A stretch of DNA of 64,000 bases from Antedon mediterranea. Its lineage: Eukaryota; Echinodermata; Crinoidea; Comatulida; Antedonidae. Location of the stretch: positions 4,136,288-4,200,287 of the forward strand of contig NC_092676.1 of NCBI RefSeq assembly GCF_964355755.1. Direction: 5' to 3'. A model generated the notes under the pieces. That model had not been told where the DNA came from and did no database searches. It was given only the letters and a program-made list of their open reading frames with translations. Shown in pieces: positions 19,162 to 34,100 of this stretch. The position numbers and the translations under genes are program-made. Positions within the stretch are counted from its first letter, which is position 1, and every line of letters begins with the position of its first letter.

Positions 19162-22100
19162 GTATGATTCGTTCTTTTAATATTTATCATTTGTAATAGA
19201 TATTATAATATAGTAGGGCATTATAATAATTCATGACCTTTTCTGAATTTGAGGCTAGGTCTAACCATCCTTATTTTACAATATTTATTATTCTATAATG
19301 TTTTATTGAAAATGAAATGAAAATATTTTTTCGAACTAAATATTTTAGCTTTATTATATACGGTACTGTGATCAAATTCTTTAGTTAATGTTGTCAATAG
19401 TTTACCTTTTAATGAACAAATAGTAAAATTTTAATTTCATGAGTTTTTTTTCCATTTGTTCATAAATTAATATTTTGCACTAATTTGTTCACCTTTTGAT
19501 GTATCCACACACTTAAGACCGGTTCACACTGAGCATTTTACACGCGCGTCAAGCGTCAAACCGAAACGATTCGCGACTAAACTTGAAAAAGTTGCCCATG
19601 TTGGGGAGCAACAACTGAAAATATAACATACACTATATACCGCATATATAAGCTGTCTGCGAGCTCATCTATATATAAATTTACGTAAGGGCAAAATTCG
19701 GTAAATCGCGCCTTACTTTTAGAATTTTTACTCGATGGTATATAAAGTTGGTTCGTACTTTCGGTACTGATTTTAACAGCCTGATGTAACCCTGTTTACT
19801 AATTAAATTAAGTTAGATAATTAGTTATTGACGATTAAAACGAATTTAGGTTCAACAATTTGCCCCAAATAGGGGTGTTTTCCGATCGTGGTATACACTG
19901 TCTAATGGATGTCTATCTTGAAAAATACCCGCCACAAAAATGCGAGGAGGCTTCGCATTTTCCTATCTCCTCCTACGATAATTGTTTTTAATAGCTGAAA
20001 ACCGGTTGAACAGCTCGAGTACAGTATCATAATGTTGAAGACAGGCCGATTTTCTCAAAAAAATACTATTTTGATAGAATTAATATACGTTTATGCAAAT
20101 GTATTGATTTGAAATGAATGGAACATTCCAATCTCTGTTCCACAAGTGTCTATTCCCTCAGGCGTCGTAAAGGCAAGTACTGTACACTCATAACAGAAAT
20201 TCGATCCATTTTTTTTTTCAATCTGTGCTGCAGAGGTTGGATATAGATATTTTTTAACGGATAATGAGCTAGCGTTTTCAGTCGCCGTATATTATGTACA
20301 AATCTTTATTATTGCAGTTAAACCACCCACGTGACAGCATCACCCTTCCCCCACTGGCATGAGTAGCGTTGTAAAGCCAGTAGAGGATAGGCCTACGGTG
20401 CATCACATGCCCTAAACGCAGAACAACTTTGGTGGGTAGGGTTAGGAACCAACTTAAGTATGAATTGGCTCTAAGAAACAATTGAAACCCATTAGGCCTA
20501 CTAATTAAGTTGAGTTAGATAATTTAATATTTATTACTCGAATTTATGATTTGCCACGAATAGGTGTGGTTTTCACAAATTGTTTTACATTATATAAACA
20601 TATTATACACGTAGTAGTGATGTATCGTTACATGTACTATACTATTTCAATCGACTAGGACGGTGATAGTTTCAACAAAGTATTACATCGCAATGTTTTA
20701 CTGTGTTTAGTGGTATATTATTTGTAAAACATGAAAACAATTAATATTTCGTTACTACATGGATAAAGAATATATTTAAAAATTGTTCCTCTTTGCACCC
20801 ATCCTCTTTCCCATCCCTCAACCCTAATGTTACATACAAAACACAAATTAAGTTTGTTTAAATTTGACTTAAACAATTGGTCTCATTTTGTGACAAGTTT
20901 CTCTTTCGGAAGTAATTCCAAGGGTGCTAATTTTAGTTCAGTACATAAATCACAGTGTTTATTTATTCGTTCCTGTAAACGACATGTATTATTGTCCTGC
21001 GGTACGTACATTTGAAATCGCCAGTTTTTTAACGCTGAAATTATTATGTATTCGAGAACCATCTGTGGGCACGACCTAGATGGTACGCGAGCGAAGCGAG
21101 CGTACCATCTAGTTTCATAAATTTGTCAAAACACATTAAAGTATTATTGTATTTCCCAGAATATATAACATTTTATCGTTATTGTTATTGGTGCAGAATA
21201 TTTCCCACACATCTAACTCATTATGCTAAATTAAATCTTGTGTTTTTATTTGTTCTTCTCTTATACATTACAATGCATCTCAACTGAATATAAAGTGAGA
21301 TATGTCCTCTATGTTACCACATTTCCATAATGTAGATAATTTTCCTCGGTCCATTTTCTTAATAATTTAAAGGTATATCAAGTTTTCAAGTTCAAGTTCA
21401 AGTTTATTGTTTCACACAATACAATACAATAGAACAGTAACATAAATTAATAAAAACAATTGTGTGAGGAGGACGCATTAAGCCAAGGCTTTAAGTTTGG
21501 TCCTCCAGATAATTAACGTAGCAGATGTACGGGTGAGACGGGTGGGTCTGTCTATTACGGGAAATAAATTAGCTGAATATATACAATTTAAAAAATCTGA
21601 TGTTAGTGTATGGGAACTGAATTTAAGCAAATCAATATTAAAATCTCCACAAGCATAAAAACTTTTTTTTCTGTGTTGATTACTTCAAATAATAGTGATA
21701 TGTTTTCATTAAAAGTTTTTATGGATTTTTCTGGTGGTCGGTATATTACTGAGAAAATATAATTTTTTGGTTTTAATTCTATTTCAATGCAGATATTTTC
21801 AGCTTCATTATTAATTAAAGAACTCAAATCATCTCTCATTCTAAAATTAATATCATCCATAATATAAAGACAGACGCCACCACCTTTCTTATCTACTCTA
21901 TCACAATAAATTAATGTATAACCAGGAATGTTATATAAAGTATGTACAGTATTTGAACTAAACCAGGTCTCAGTGAAACATAATATATTAAATTTGTGAT
22001 TAAGAGTTTCAAGATATTCAGTTATTTCAGTAAAGTTTTTTACCAGGCTACGTGAATTAAAATGAATAAAACTAAAATTGTTATTAATATTTTCAATTGA

Positions 22101-25100
22101 ACTATTAAAGTTATCGCTGAGATGATATCTACATGTAGAAGGAATGGATGTATTTACGTCAAAAGGGTTAATACTTAATGAATTTAGATGATCAAAATCA
22201 ACAAATTGGTTTACGTGAAATTGTTTTATTTCATGTAAAAACTCATCATCATTGAGTATATGATTAAACGGAAGTAGAGAAATATTACATGACGTACAGT
22301 ATTATTATTATTATTATTATTCACTTTTATTTCAAATATCAAAAAATTGACCAAAATTACAACTCGTGGCTAAGAGCCAAATTGCGTGTAAAATACATGT
22401 CATATCAAAAATATAAATATATATAAAAAAAATGAAAAAAAAAAACAACAAAGAAGGGGAGAGCAGTCGCAAGCGAGCAGGGGAGAAAATTAAGAATTTA
22501 GTAATTTGATGAAGTAGGGTATAGGGCTATTGGTAAATCTGGATGTTTTAGACGCTAGCTGGGTAATTTTGTTTTTATTTCTTAAATTCCTACCATGACA
22601 GCTATGTCTGGTCGGTGGGATTAAATCAGCTGTTTGTTTAATTTTGGGGAGATACTCAGCGAACTTGCGACAATGCTCCACCCTTCTTTGAGCCAAAGTC
22701 TCTAATTTAAGAAAATCAAGGGCACCAGAGTAAGAAAAGTAATCATTGCCTAACATAATACGGCAAGCCCTCTTTTGAACATTTTCAATACAATCGCTTA
22801 ATCTACTAGACAGGCCAGAATGCCAAACAACATCAGCATACTCAACAACTGGTCTAATGTAACCACAAAAGGTCAATTTAAGCTCTTCAATGTTAAAACC
22901 AAATCGTTTTAGAGATCGTAAAAAGAAAAGTTTCCTGGAAGCTTTAGTGATGATGGAATCAATATGACAGTCCCATTTAAGGTTGTCTTGAAAAAAAAAC
23001 TCCCAGGATCTTGGCTTTATTAACATATTGGAGCTTATCAGTTCCCAAGTGTATGTCAACGTGTGAAGGTTGGGTAGAACTGAAACACACCTTAAGGGCT
23101 TGACATTTTTTGGGGTTAAGCACTAAACAGTTGTTGTTACACCAGCGGAAAAAAGAATTAGGATCATCTTGTAAAAAAACAGGCAATGAGAGCTTACGAT
23201 TTTCACAAAATGTAAGATCATCTACATATTTCAGATACTTAGTTTTAGCATTTGTACCAGCATCGTTGATCATGATCTGGAAACATAAAGGGCCTAACTT
23301 GGTTCCCTGTGGGACACCAGCTTTTAAGTAAGAGTAATTAGATTAGGTACCATTATATTTAACACACTGCATACGCATAAAAAGAAAATCACACAACCAT
23401 GGTACCAAAGCCCCCCTGACACCAATATCAATGATCTTATTAACAATGATGGTATGGTCGATAAGATCAAAGGCCTTGGAGAAATCAGTAAGAACCATGG
23501 TACCAACATTGTGCTTATTCTCAGCACCTTGACAGAGATAATGCACCAAGTGGGTCAGGTAATGAGCAGTAGACAAACCCTTAACATTTCCAAACTGGTT
23601 AACATCGATTTTTGAACTTATATCTTGTAAGATCCAGTCAGTGATAAACTCCTCAGCTACTTTGGCAAACACAGAAGTAATGGAGATAGGTCTGAGTTTG
23701 TCAATAGTAGGAGGCTGAACCTTGGGCACAGGGACTACAACTGCCTTTTTCCACTGAGAAGGGACAATGCCTTCAGAAAAAGAACAGTTGAGTATATCAC
23801 AAAGTGGTTCACAAAACTCCATGGCAAATAATTTAACAGGCCTTGTTTTCTTTAATAGATCTTAATTTTTTATAAATATCCCAAGGATAAAGTTTAGGTG
23901 CAGGTTTGTCAGAGGGAAGGAATGCAGGGAGTTGGGTTTTATTTAGAAAAGGGATGTGAGCACTAATGTTAGTAAACAAGTCATTGATGACATTAGCAAT
24001 GGATTTATGATCCAATGGAGAGATTTAAGGAACTGGTATATTGAGATCAATTTTCTTAGTGTTTGTCATAACTCTGACCTGTTGGTGCCATTTACCTGGG
24101 TCAGTTTTTTGCAGGTGTCTAACTCTATCTACATTAAATTTTACTTTAGATTTAATGATTTCCCTCTTGACTTTGTTTCTGCAAGCTTTCCAATGGGTTA
24201 AGTTATTGGATTTAAACGCTTTTTGGCGTTCAGAAATAGAATTTCTGATATTTTGTGTTAGCCAAGGTTTATCAGTATTGTGCGTTTTAATATTTTTCAA
24301 CGGGAAAAACTTATTAATAGCAGTGATCAGTTTGTAATAGAAAGCATCAACTTTACTCTGTGTAGACATGCAGCTATAAATATCATTCCAATTCTGAGAT
24401 ACAATCCAGGTGCCAAACGATCTTATTCTGGTATCATATAAGGGACGAACACTTATAGATCAGTACCATTCTGGTTCTATGGAAAAACATTGGGCATGTG
24501 CGTACCCATTACATAATGCACATCTGTTTAGATTAATATCGCCACTCATGAGAGCGTTTCTGCATACAATACAAATCATATTAATAAGAAATTGTTTTTA
24601 GAAAATATAGTGTTCGTTTTGTCTCAAGGGACATAATATATTCATAAAAGTATATTGCCATGCACAACAAGTAATAATAAATACATATACATATATAATA
24701 AAAATAAACGACGAAAATAGAAAAAAAAGGTAATATGCCTTTAATATGTAAATTTAAAAATTCCAAACTTCTAATGGAGTAAATTTTTAAAAAGTGTTGC
24801 ATTTGTAATCTGCAAGGAAAAGTAAAAAAAAACAGTTATTTAATAAACAATGGTATCAGAGTCTACTCTCGTCTACGTTTAACCGAATGTGATAAAAGAA
24901 AATATCTTTTAAATTATTATGTGGAGAAAAAGCTACTAAATAAATAATGTTAGTTATAAAATAATAATAATAACGTTAGGTTTGACTGTCCTGCAACTTC
25001 CGTTTATGTACAAGTTGCCATTTCTGAAGGACGGCCTTTTCCCCTCTCTATAAGCTATGGCCATTGTGTCTTTCAGGCTTCGTTTTTTAATTAGGTCCGC

Positions 25101-28100
25101 CTCACAGAGATCATCGATGACATATATGTTACTGCTTTTTAGTGATGACTTCGACTTGGAGAGAACTTGATGTCGCTGGGGACGATATATGAACTTGGCG
25201 ATGATATGCCTGGGCTTGTCGTTAGGTCCTCGCGGCTTACCGGACCGGTGCGCATTTTCTATTTTAACATTAGGAATGCATAACTCATTTTCAATCAGGT
25301 CTGTGATTTTCTGGACTGTATTTTCATTGATTTCTTCCGGTAAGCCACCAAATCGCAAATTAAAAGACCTTGAATAGCGTTCAAGCTTGTTCAGTTGATT
25401 TTGTACCGATAAGCACTTTGATTTTTCAGCTTCAACAGTAGGTGATACGCCTTTAAGCTCTGTAGTTACATTTTTCATTTTGATTTCCATTTCTGATATC
25501 GTACTGCTAACAAATTCAATTGATGTTTCAAGTTGAGTTTGTTTGTTTTCAATTTTGTCTATCCTTCCAAGTATGGTATTCTGATTTGTTAGGACCGTGT
25601 CCAGCTGGTTACGTATACCAAACAATTCTCTTGCTATTGTTGAATTTCGCGCCTCAGTGCTTCCGTGCTGGTCGCATCGGCTGCTTCAAGCACAGGGGGC
25701 GACTCCAGTGATTGTTGGCCTACGTCTGATGTTTTTTGGATTTCGCGCCTCCTGCTGGTCGCATCGGCTGCTTCAAGCACAGGGGGCGACTCCAGTGATT
25801 GTTGGCCTACGTCTGATGTTTTTTGGATTTCGCGCCTCAGTGCTTCCGTGCTGGGCGCCTCGGCTGCTTCAAGCACCGGGGGCGACTCCTGTGATTTTGC
25901 GCCTACGTCTGTTGGCTTTTTTTTTTCCCATTTTGAGTGCTTGATTTCTCTATTAAAGTCAGATTCAATTTGTTAAATGCACTTACAGTTTTTTTTACGG
26001 TTTATTTGTCCAACGTTGTATTAGTGTAGCATGTATCTATATTATAAGTGAGAGAGTTTGTCTGTCTGTCTGTTTGTTTGTTTGTTTGTTTGTTCGTTAT
26101 ACAAATTTTTGTTACTGCACGTAATCTTACATATGGGGTATCAAAATGACCGCAATTGTACCGGGAATGTTCTAAGCTATATTTCAACATCATCCGCCAC
26201 CTAGGATCCATGTTAGGGACCAAAATGTGGTCAAAACCCCCACTTTCGATGTTTGTTCGTTATACAAATTTCTGTTTCTGCACGTAACCATACGTATGGG
26301 GTATCAAAATGATGGCAATTGTACCCGGAAGGTTTTAAACTACATTAAAAAAAAATTCCCCCCGACTCCTGGGGTTTTTGTGGGAGAGGTGGGTGGTGTG
26401 GTGGTTTGTGATGTCACATTTTTGCTAGGGCTCGGGGTTGTAGGCTATCGAATTGTAAAATATATACTACAAAAGTTTTACAGTATTTGAATTATCCTCA
26501 GCAAGGCGTTTGGGGAAATATAGATATAGATATACATATTTTATTCATTAACCAATATGACACCTATTCAATTACACATTTAGCAAAGTACTTTAACCAT
26601 ATCCAGCTATGTATCGGTCTCTTGGATTGTCTCATTACAGACATCCATACCTGTGTGAACATACACATGATGTTTACTGTTACTGTGTTCAACTACATCA
26701 CCAATCCTCCAAGAAAAAAACGTCAATTGTGGGAGAGTGGGGTTGGGAGATAGGGTTTGGGTTCAGGGGATTTTGCTTACACCAGAATTGTGGTTGGAAA
26801 ATGTTAAAGTATTTAATCATCCCTGGAAGCAGATGGGAGTTTGGGGTGGGGATGTAGGCCTATCACCATGACCGAAACTGTATTTGGAATGTTTTAAACT
26901 ACATTTGAAAACTGCCACTGAGGGATTATGGGTTGGGAGTGATAATAACATAATTTGTACTGGGGTGTAGTGTAGTAGGGGGAGGAGGAGCGAAAATACT
27001 AGCGTAATGAAGTAGCCTATATGATTGGATTGTACTAGGAAAAGTTACTAAATTTGAACTGTCCAGGGGAGGAGTTAAGGTTTGTTGATGGTGGCTGGGG
27101 TGGTGAAAGGAGAAAGAAGGCTGGGGGACCGCAGTATCTAAATTACATATTTTAATTATCATCCAATATGACACCTATTCATTTACACAATTTACAACGT
27201 ACCATTTAACCATTATTAGACCCATCGTAGCTATGCATACTCCTCTCAATTCGAAGCTTAGGTTGAATTGAATTTGTCCATCACTGGGAAGAATTTGTTT
27301 TTAAGAAAGAGTATGGGGTGTTATTGAAGAGGGGTGGAGGTTGGCGAGTATAGACAGATACTGGCGTCGGGTGTTATGTACTGAGAAGGCTGTAAACTAA
27401 TTTTGAAACCCGCCCTGGGGCGGGTATAATTGCTAGTTATTTATATATTAGACGGAGCAAACTATCCACGTCTGTTCACTCACGTAGCATCTTATTACTT
27501 TTTAATATATAGTATTGGAACGAACTTCACATTTAAGACGATAATATTTGTTTTATCAAAAGATAAGGCTTCAATTTTAATTTCACATACAAATTGTTGA
27601 TTACCTAAAATATTTTGTTTTAGTAAATTAAACCAACATATGGTTCGAATGTTAGTAACAAGCGAATTTATAGGCGCAGAGGCTCCGCAAGTTCCGCATT
27701 CTCCGCGTTTGGAGTTGAAAATCGACTGACGCTTGTCACATTCGATTTCATGTTCCCTCTGATGATATTGTTTTTGGAATTTTACGTGTGTCACTTCGCG
27801 TGTAGATTGTTCAGTGCGTGCACAATACGTAGCAATATGGAGCTTTGATTTGCAACGACCCAATTAGGTCAGGTCAATCGATGTGTCATCGATCGCCGCC
27901 TGGACCTACAAACCATTATAATGTGTGTAGAGGTGGAGAGCGGGGAAACACGTCCCAATTTCCCCGCATGGGTACAATGAATAAAATAACATCATTTCGT
28001 CGTCGGTCGTCGTATAGCTCCCTATACGCTCGCAAAGACAGAACTTTTAATATTACAAGAGAAACGGAGACAATGGCTACTATTATGAAGCTAATTTACA

Positions 28101-31100
28101 TAATATTAAAGTTAAGGTAATACAATTAACATTTTCCTTTCCTTGACATAATTTCATTAAACATCCACATACAGTACAACTCTTCTTAACAACATTTTTT
28201 TCAATCTTCTATCAACTAAAAGTCGTAGTTAGTCATGTCTCGGGTCACATTCTATGGTCACCGTACAGATAGGCTACTACATCAGTACTTCTATGACTGG
28301 ATGACTAGTTGGTGAGAAGAACGCTAGTTGGTCATACCCAGTACCGTTTTGATTTTACGATCATTCGGGAAACCACCTCACGACGATACTATTATTAAAA
28401 TATAACACTCTCTTTTCGTTAGAGTAATACAATTAACATTTTCCTTTCCAAATTTCAACTTCGTATTATCACATACGATTGTTAGGTCACACTTTATAAG
28501 ATTTGACTGGTTTTAATCGCCGGACATTGCTTCCATTTTGTATGCGTATTATCACATACGATTGTTAGGTTACACTTTATAAGATTTGACTGGTTTTAAT
28601 CGCTGGACATCACTTCCATTTTGTATGCGTATTATCACATACGATTGTTAGGTCACACTTTATAAGATTTGACTGGTTTTGATCGCCGGACATCACTTCC
28701 ATTTTGTATGCGTATTATCACATACGATTGTTACGTCACACGTTATAAGATTTGACTGGTTTTAATCGCCGGACATCGCTTCCATTTTGTATGCGTATTA
28801 TCACATACGATTATTACGTCACACTTTATAAGATTTGACTGGTTTTAATCGCCGGACATAACTTCCATTTTGTATGCGTATTGTTTTGATCGCCGGACAT
28901 CACTTCCATTTTGTATGCGTATTATTACATACGATTGTTACGTCGCACTTTATAAGATTTGACTGGTTTTGATCGCCGGACATCACTTCCATTCTGTATG
29001 CGTATTATCACATACGATTGTTACGTCGCACTTTATAAGATTTGACTGGTTTTGATCGCCGGACATCGCTTCCATTTTGTATGCGTAATATCACATACGA
29101 TTGTTACGTCACACTTTATAAGATTAGGCTGGTTTTAATCGCCGGACATCGCTTCCATTTTGTATGCGTATTACCACATACAATTGTTACGTCACACTTT
29201 ATAAGATTAGGCTGGTTTTAATCGCCAGACGTCACTTCCATTTTGTATGCGTATTATCACATACGATTGTTACGTCACACTTTATAAGATTAGGCGGATT
29301 TTAATCGCCGGACATCGCTTCCATTTTGTATGCGTATTACCACATACAATTGTTACGTCACACTTTATAAGATTAGGCTGGTTTTAATCGCCAGACGTCA
29401 CTTCCATTTTGTATGCGTATTATCACATACGATTGTTACGTCACACTTTATAAGATTAGGCTGATTTTAATCGCCAGACGTCACTTCCATTTTGTATGCG
29501 TATTATCACATACGATTGTTACGTCACACTTTCTAAGATTAGGCTGGTTTTAATCGACGGACATCGCTTATATATATAAACTTTATTTAGACACGAGACT
29601 GATGTGCAGTACAACTCGTTCAATCAATATTGATTGTTTTTACACAAGTTCGTGAAACTGTATTACAAAACAAAAAAAAATCAACACCATATAAATACAA
29701 CAGAAACGAAAAAAATTGAAATTGAAAAGAAACAAAATTACAGCAGAATCCCCTTCATCTGACAACTCTATTTAGGGTACACCATACCGGTACTTCCCGT
29801 GTAAACGGAAACCCTTATCGAAGTGTAGAATTCATGGGGATTCAACTGTAATACATAATAAATCTTTTGGATTTCATTTACCTTAAAATAATAGTGATAA
29901 AACACACATTTTACATAGTATTTAGCCATTTTAAAAGTTGGATGTAGATCGTAGATTACCATACCATTATGTTTTAAAATGCATTTTTCAGATACGTTTT
30001 AAACAACTTCCATTTTGTATGCGTATTATCACATACGATTGTTACGTCGCACTTTATAAGATTTGGCTGGTTTTGATCGCCGGACATCACTTCCATTTTG
30101 TATGCGTATTATCACATACGATTGTTACGTCACACTTTATAAGATTTGACTGGTTTTAATCGCCAGACATCGCTTCCATTTTGTATGCGTATTATCACAT
30201 ACGATTGTTACGTCACACTTTATAAGATTTGAATGGTTTTGATCGCCGGACATCACTTCCATTTTGTATGCGTATTATCACATACGATTGCTACGTCGCA
30301 CTTTATAAGATTTGAATGGTTTTGATCGCCGTACATAACTTCAATTTTGTATGCGTATTATCACATACGATTGCTACGTCGCACTTTATAAGATTTGACT
30401 GGTTTTAATCGCCGGACATCGCTTCCATTTTCGTTGCATAGTATACATACGATTGTTACGTCACACTTTATAAGATTTGACTGGTTTTGATAGGCGGACA
30501 TCGCCTCCATTTTCGTTGCATAGTATCACATACGATTGTTACGTAGCACTTTATCAGATTAGGTAGGTTTTAATCGCCAGTCATCGCTTCCATTTTCGTA
30601 GCATAGTATACATACGATTGTTACGTAGCACTTTATAAGATTTGACTGGTTTTAATCGCCGGAAATCACTTCCATTTTGTATGCGTATTATCACATACGA
30701 TTGTTATGTCGCACTTTATAAGATTTGACTGGTTATAATCGCCGGACATCACTTCCATTTTGTATGCGTATTATCACATACGATTGTTACGTCACACTTT
30801 ATAAGATTCGGCAGGTTTTGATCGGCGAACATCACTTCCATTTTCGTTGCATAGTATCACATACGATTTTTACGTAGCACTTTATAAGATTCGGCAGGTT
30901 TTGATTGCCGGACATCACTTCCATTTTCGTTGAATAGTATCACATACGATTGTTACGTCACACTTTATAAGATTTGGCTGGGTTTGATCGTCGGACATCG
31001 CTTCCATTTTGTATGCGTATTATCACATACGACTGTTACGTCACGCTTTATAAGATTATCAAGGTTTTGATCGGCGGACATCGCTTCCATTTTCGTTGCA

Positions 31101-34100
31101 TAGTATCACATACGATTGTTACGTCGCACTTTATAAGATTTGACTGGTTTTGATTGCCGGACATCGCTTCCGTTTTCGTTGCATAGTATCACATACGATT
31201 GTTACATATAGCACTTTATAAGATTTGACTGGTTTTGATTGCCGGACATCGCTTCCATTTTCGTTGCATAGTATCACATACGATTGTTACGTAGCACTTT
31301 ATCAGATTTGACTGGTTTTAATCGCCGGACATCGCTTCCATTTTCGTTGCATAGTATCACATACGATTGTTACGTCACACTTTATAAGATTTGACTGGTT
31401 TTAATCGCCGGACATCACTTCCATTTTGTATGCGTATTATCACATACGATTGTTACGTAGCACTTTATAAGATTTGACTGGTTTTAATCGCCGGACATCA
31501 CTTCCATTTTGTATGCGTATTATCACATACGATTGTTATGTCGCATTTTATAAGATTTGACTGGTTTTAATCGCCGGACATCACTTCCATTTTGTATGCG
31601 TATTATCACATACGATTGTTATGTCGCACTTTATAAGATTTGACTGGTTTTAATCGCCGGACATCACTTCCATTTTGTATGCGTATTATCACATACGATT
31701 GTTACGTCACACTTTATAAGATTTGACTGGTTTTAATCGCCGGACATCACTTCCATTTTGTATGCGTATTATCACATACGATTGTTATGTCGCACTTTAT
31801 AAGATTTGGCAGGTTTTGATAGGCGGACATCGCCTCCATTTTCGTTACATAGTATCACATACGATTGTTACGTATAGCACTTTATAAGATTAGGTAGGTT
31901 TTGATCGCCAGTCATCGCTTCCATTTCCGTTGCATAGTATCACATACGATTGTTACGTAGCACTTTATAAGATTTGACTGATTTTAATCGCCGGACATCG
32001 CTTCCATTTTGTATGCGTATTACCACATACAATTGTTACGTCACACTTTATAAGATTAGGCTGGTTTTAATCGCCAGACGTCACTTCCATTTTGTATGCG
32101 TATTATCACATACGATTGTTACGTCACACTTTATAAGATTAGGCTGATTTTAATCGCCAGACGTCACTTCCATTTTGTATGCGTATTATCACATACGATT
32201 GTTACGTCACACTTTCTAAGATTAGGCTGGTTTTAATCGACGGACATCGCTTATATATATAAACTTTATTTAGACACGAGACTGATGTGCAGTACAACTC
32301 GTTCAATCAATATTGATTGTTTTTACACAAGTTCGTGAAACTGTATTACAAAACAAAAAAAAATCAACACCATATAAATACAACAGAAACGAAAAAAATT
32401 GAAATTGAAAAGAAACAAAATTACAGCAGAATCCCCTTCATCTGACAACTCTATTTAGGGTACACCATACCGGTACTTCCCGTGTAAACGGAAACCCTTA
32501 TCGAAGTGTAGAATTCATGGGGATTCAACTGTAATACATAATAAATCTTTTGGATTTCATTTACCTTAAAATAATAGTGATAAAACACACATTTTACATA
32601 GTATTTAGCCATTTTAAAAGTTGGATGTAGATCGTAGATTACCATACCATTATGTTTTAAAATGCATTTTTCAGATACGTTTTAAACAACTTCCATTTTG
32701 TATGCGTATTATCACATACGATTGTTACGTCGCACTTTATAAGATTTGGCTGGTTTTGATCGCCGGACATCACTTCCATTTTGTATGCGTATTATCACAT
32801 ACGATTGTTACGTCACACTTTATAAGATTTGACTGGTTTTAATCGCCAGACATCGCTTCCATTTTGTATGCGTATTATCACATACGATTGTTACGTCACA
32901 CTTTATAAGATTTGAATGGTTTTGATCGCCGGACATCACTTCCATTTTGTATGCGTATTATCACATACGATTGCTACGTCGCACTTTATAAGATTTGAAT
33001 GGTTTTGATCGCCGTACATAACTTCAATTTTGTATGCGTATTATCACATACGATTGCTACGTCGCACTTTATAAGATTTGACTGGTTTTAATCGCTGGAC
33101 ATCGCTTCCATTTTCGTTGCATAGTATACATACGATTGTTACGTCACACTTTATAAGATTTGACTGGTTTTGATAGGCGGACATCGCCTCCATTTTCGTT
33201 GCATAGTATCACATACGATTGTTACGTAGCACTTTATCAGATTAGGTAGGTTTTAATCGCCAGTCATCGCTTCCATTTTCGTAGCATAGTATACATACGA
33301 TTGTTACGTAGCACTTTATAAGATTTGACTGGTTTTAATCGCCGGACATCACTTCCATTTTGTATGCGTATTATCACATACGATTGTTATGTCGCACTTT
33401 ATAAGATTTGACTGGTTATAATCGCCGGACATCACTTCCATTTTGTATGCGTATTATCACATACGATTGTTACGTCACACTTTATAAGATTCGGCAGGTT
33501 TTGATCGGCGAACATCACTTCCATTTTCGTTGCATAGTATCACATACGATTTTTACGTAGCACTTTATAAGATTCGGCAGGTTTTGATTGCCGGACATCA
33601 CTTCCATTTTCGTTGCATAGTATCACATACGATTGTTACGTCACACTTTATAAGATTTGGCTGGGTTTGATCGTCGGACATCGCTTCCATTTTGTATGCG
33701 TATTATCACATACGACTGTTACGTCACGCTTTATAAGATTATCAAGGTTTTGATCGGCGGACATCGCTTCCATTTTCGTTGCATAGTATCACATACGATT
33801 GTTACGTCGCACTTTATAAGATTTGACTGGTTTTGATTGCCGGACATCGCTTCCGTTTTCGTTGCATAGTATCACATACGATTGTTACATATAGCACTTT
33901 ATAAGATTTGACTGGTTTTGATTGCCGGACATCGCTTCCATTTTCGTTGCATAGTATCACATACGATTGTTACGTAGCACTTTATCAGATTTGACTGGTT
34001 TTAATCGCCGGACATCGCTTCCATTTTCGTTGCATAGTATCACATACGATTGTTACGTCACACTTTATAAGATTTGACTGGTTTTAATCGCCGGACATCA

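Larger units (their letters stand above)
22299..25950 (-). mobile_element. Degenerate LINE of CR1/jockey-like type with ORF1 and ORF2 remnants
   Basis: On the minus strand the order is an ORF1 N-terminal repeat region (about 25930-25640), ORF1 (25625-24954), a PHD-like zinc finger and ORF2 start (24579), a reverse transcriptase (about 24370-22950), an ORF2 C-terminus ending LLNS-stop at 22490, and a 3' UTR with AAATAAAAGTG and an (AAT)n tail ending near 22299. The endonuclease domain expected between the PHD finger and the reverse transcriptase is missing. It has several stops and frameshifts and is not functional. It sits inside another LINE copy. Confidence 0.8.

Noticed and set aside
27495-28120. 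Two facing frames that looked like a divergent gene pair
   Set aside because: No domain, no splice support and no clear start. Left as an unassigned segment.
29768-32842. Identical pairs of small frames (29768 and 32451, 29938 and 32621)
   Set aside because: They come from the duplicated LINE 3' end and satellite, with no coding evidence.
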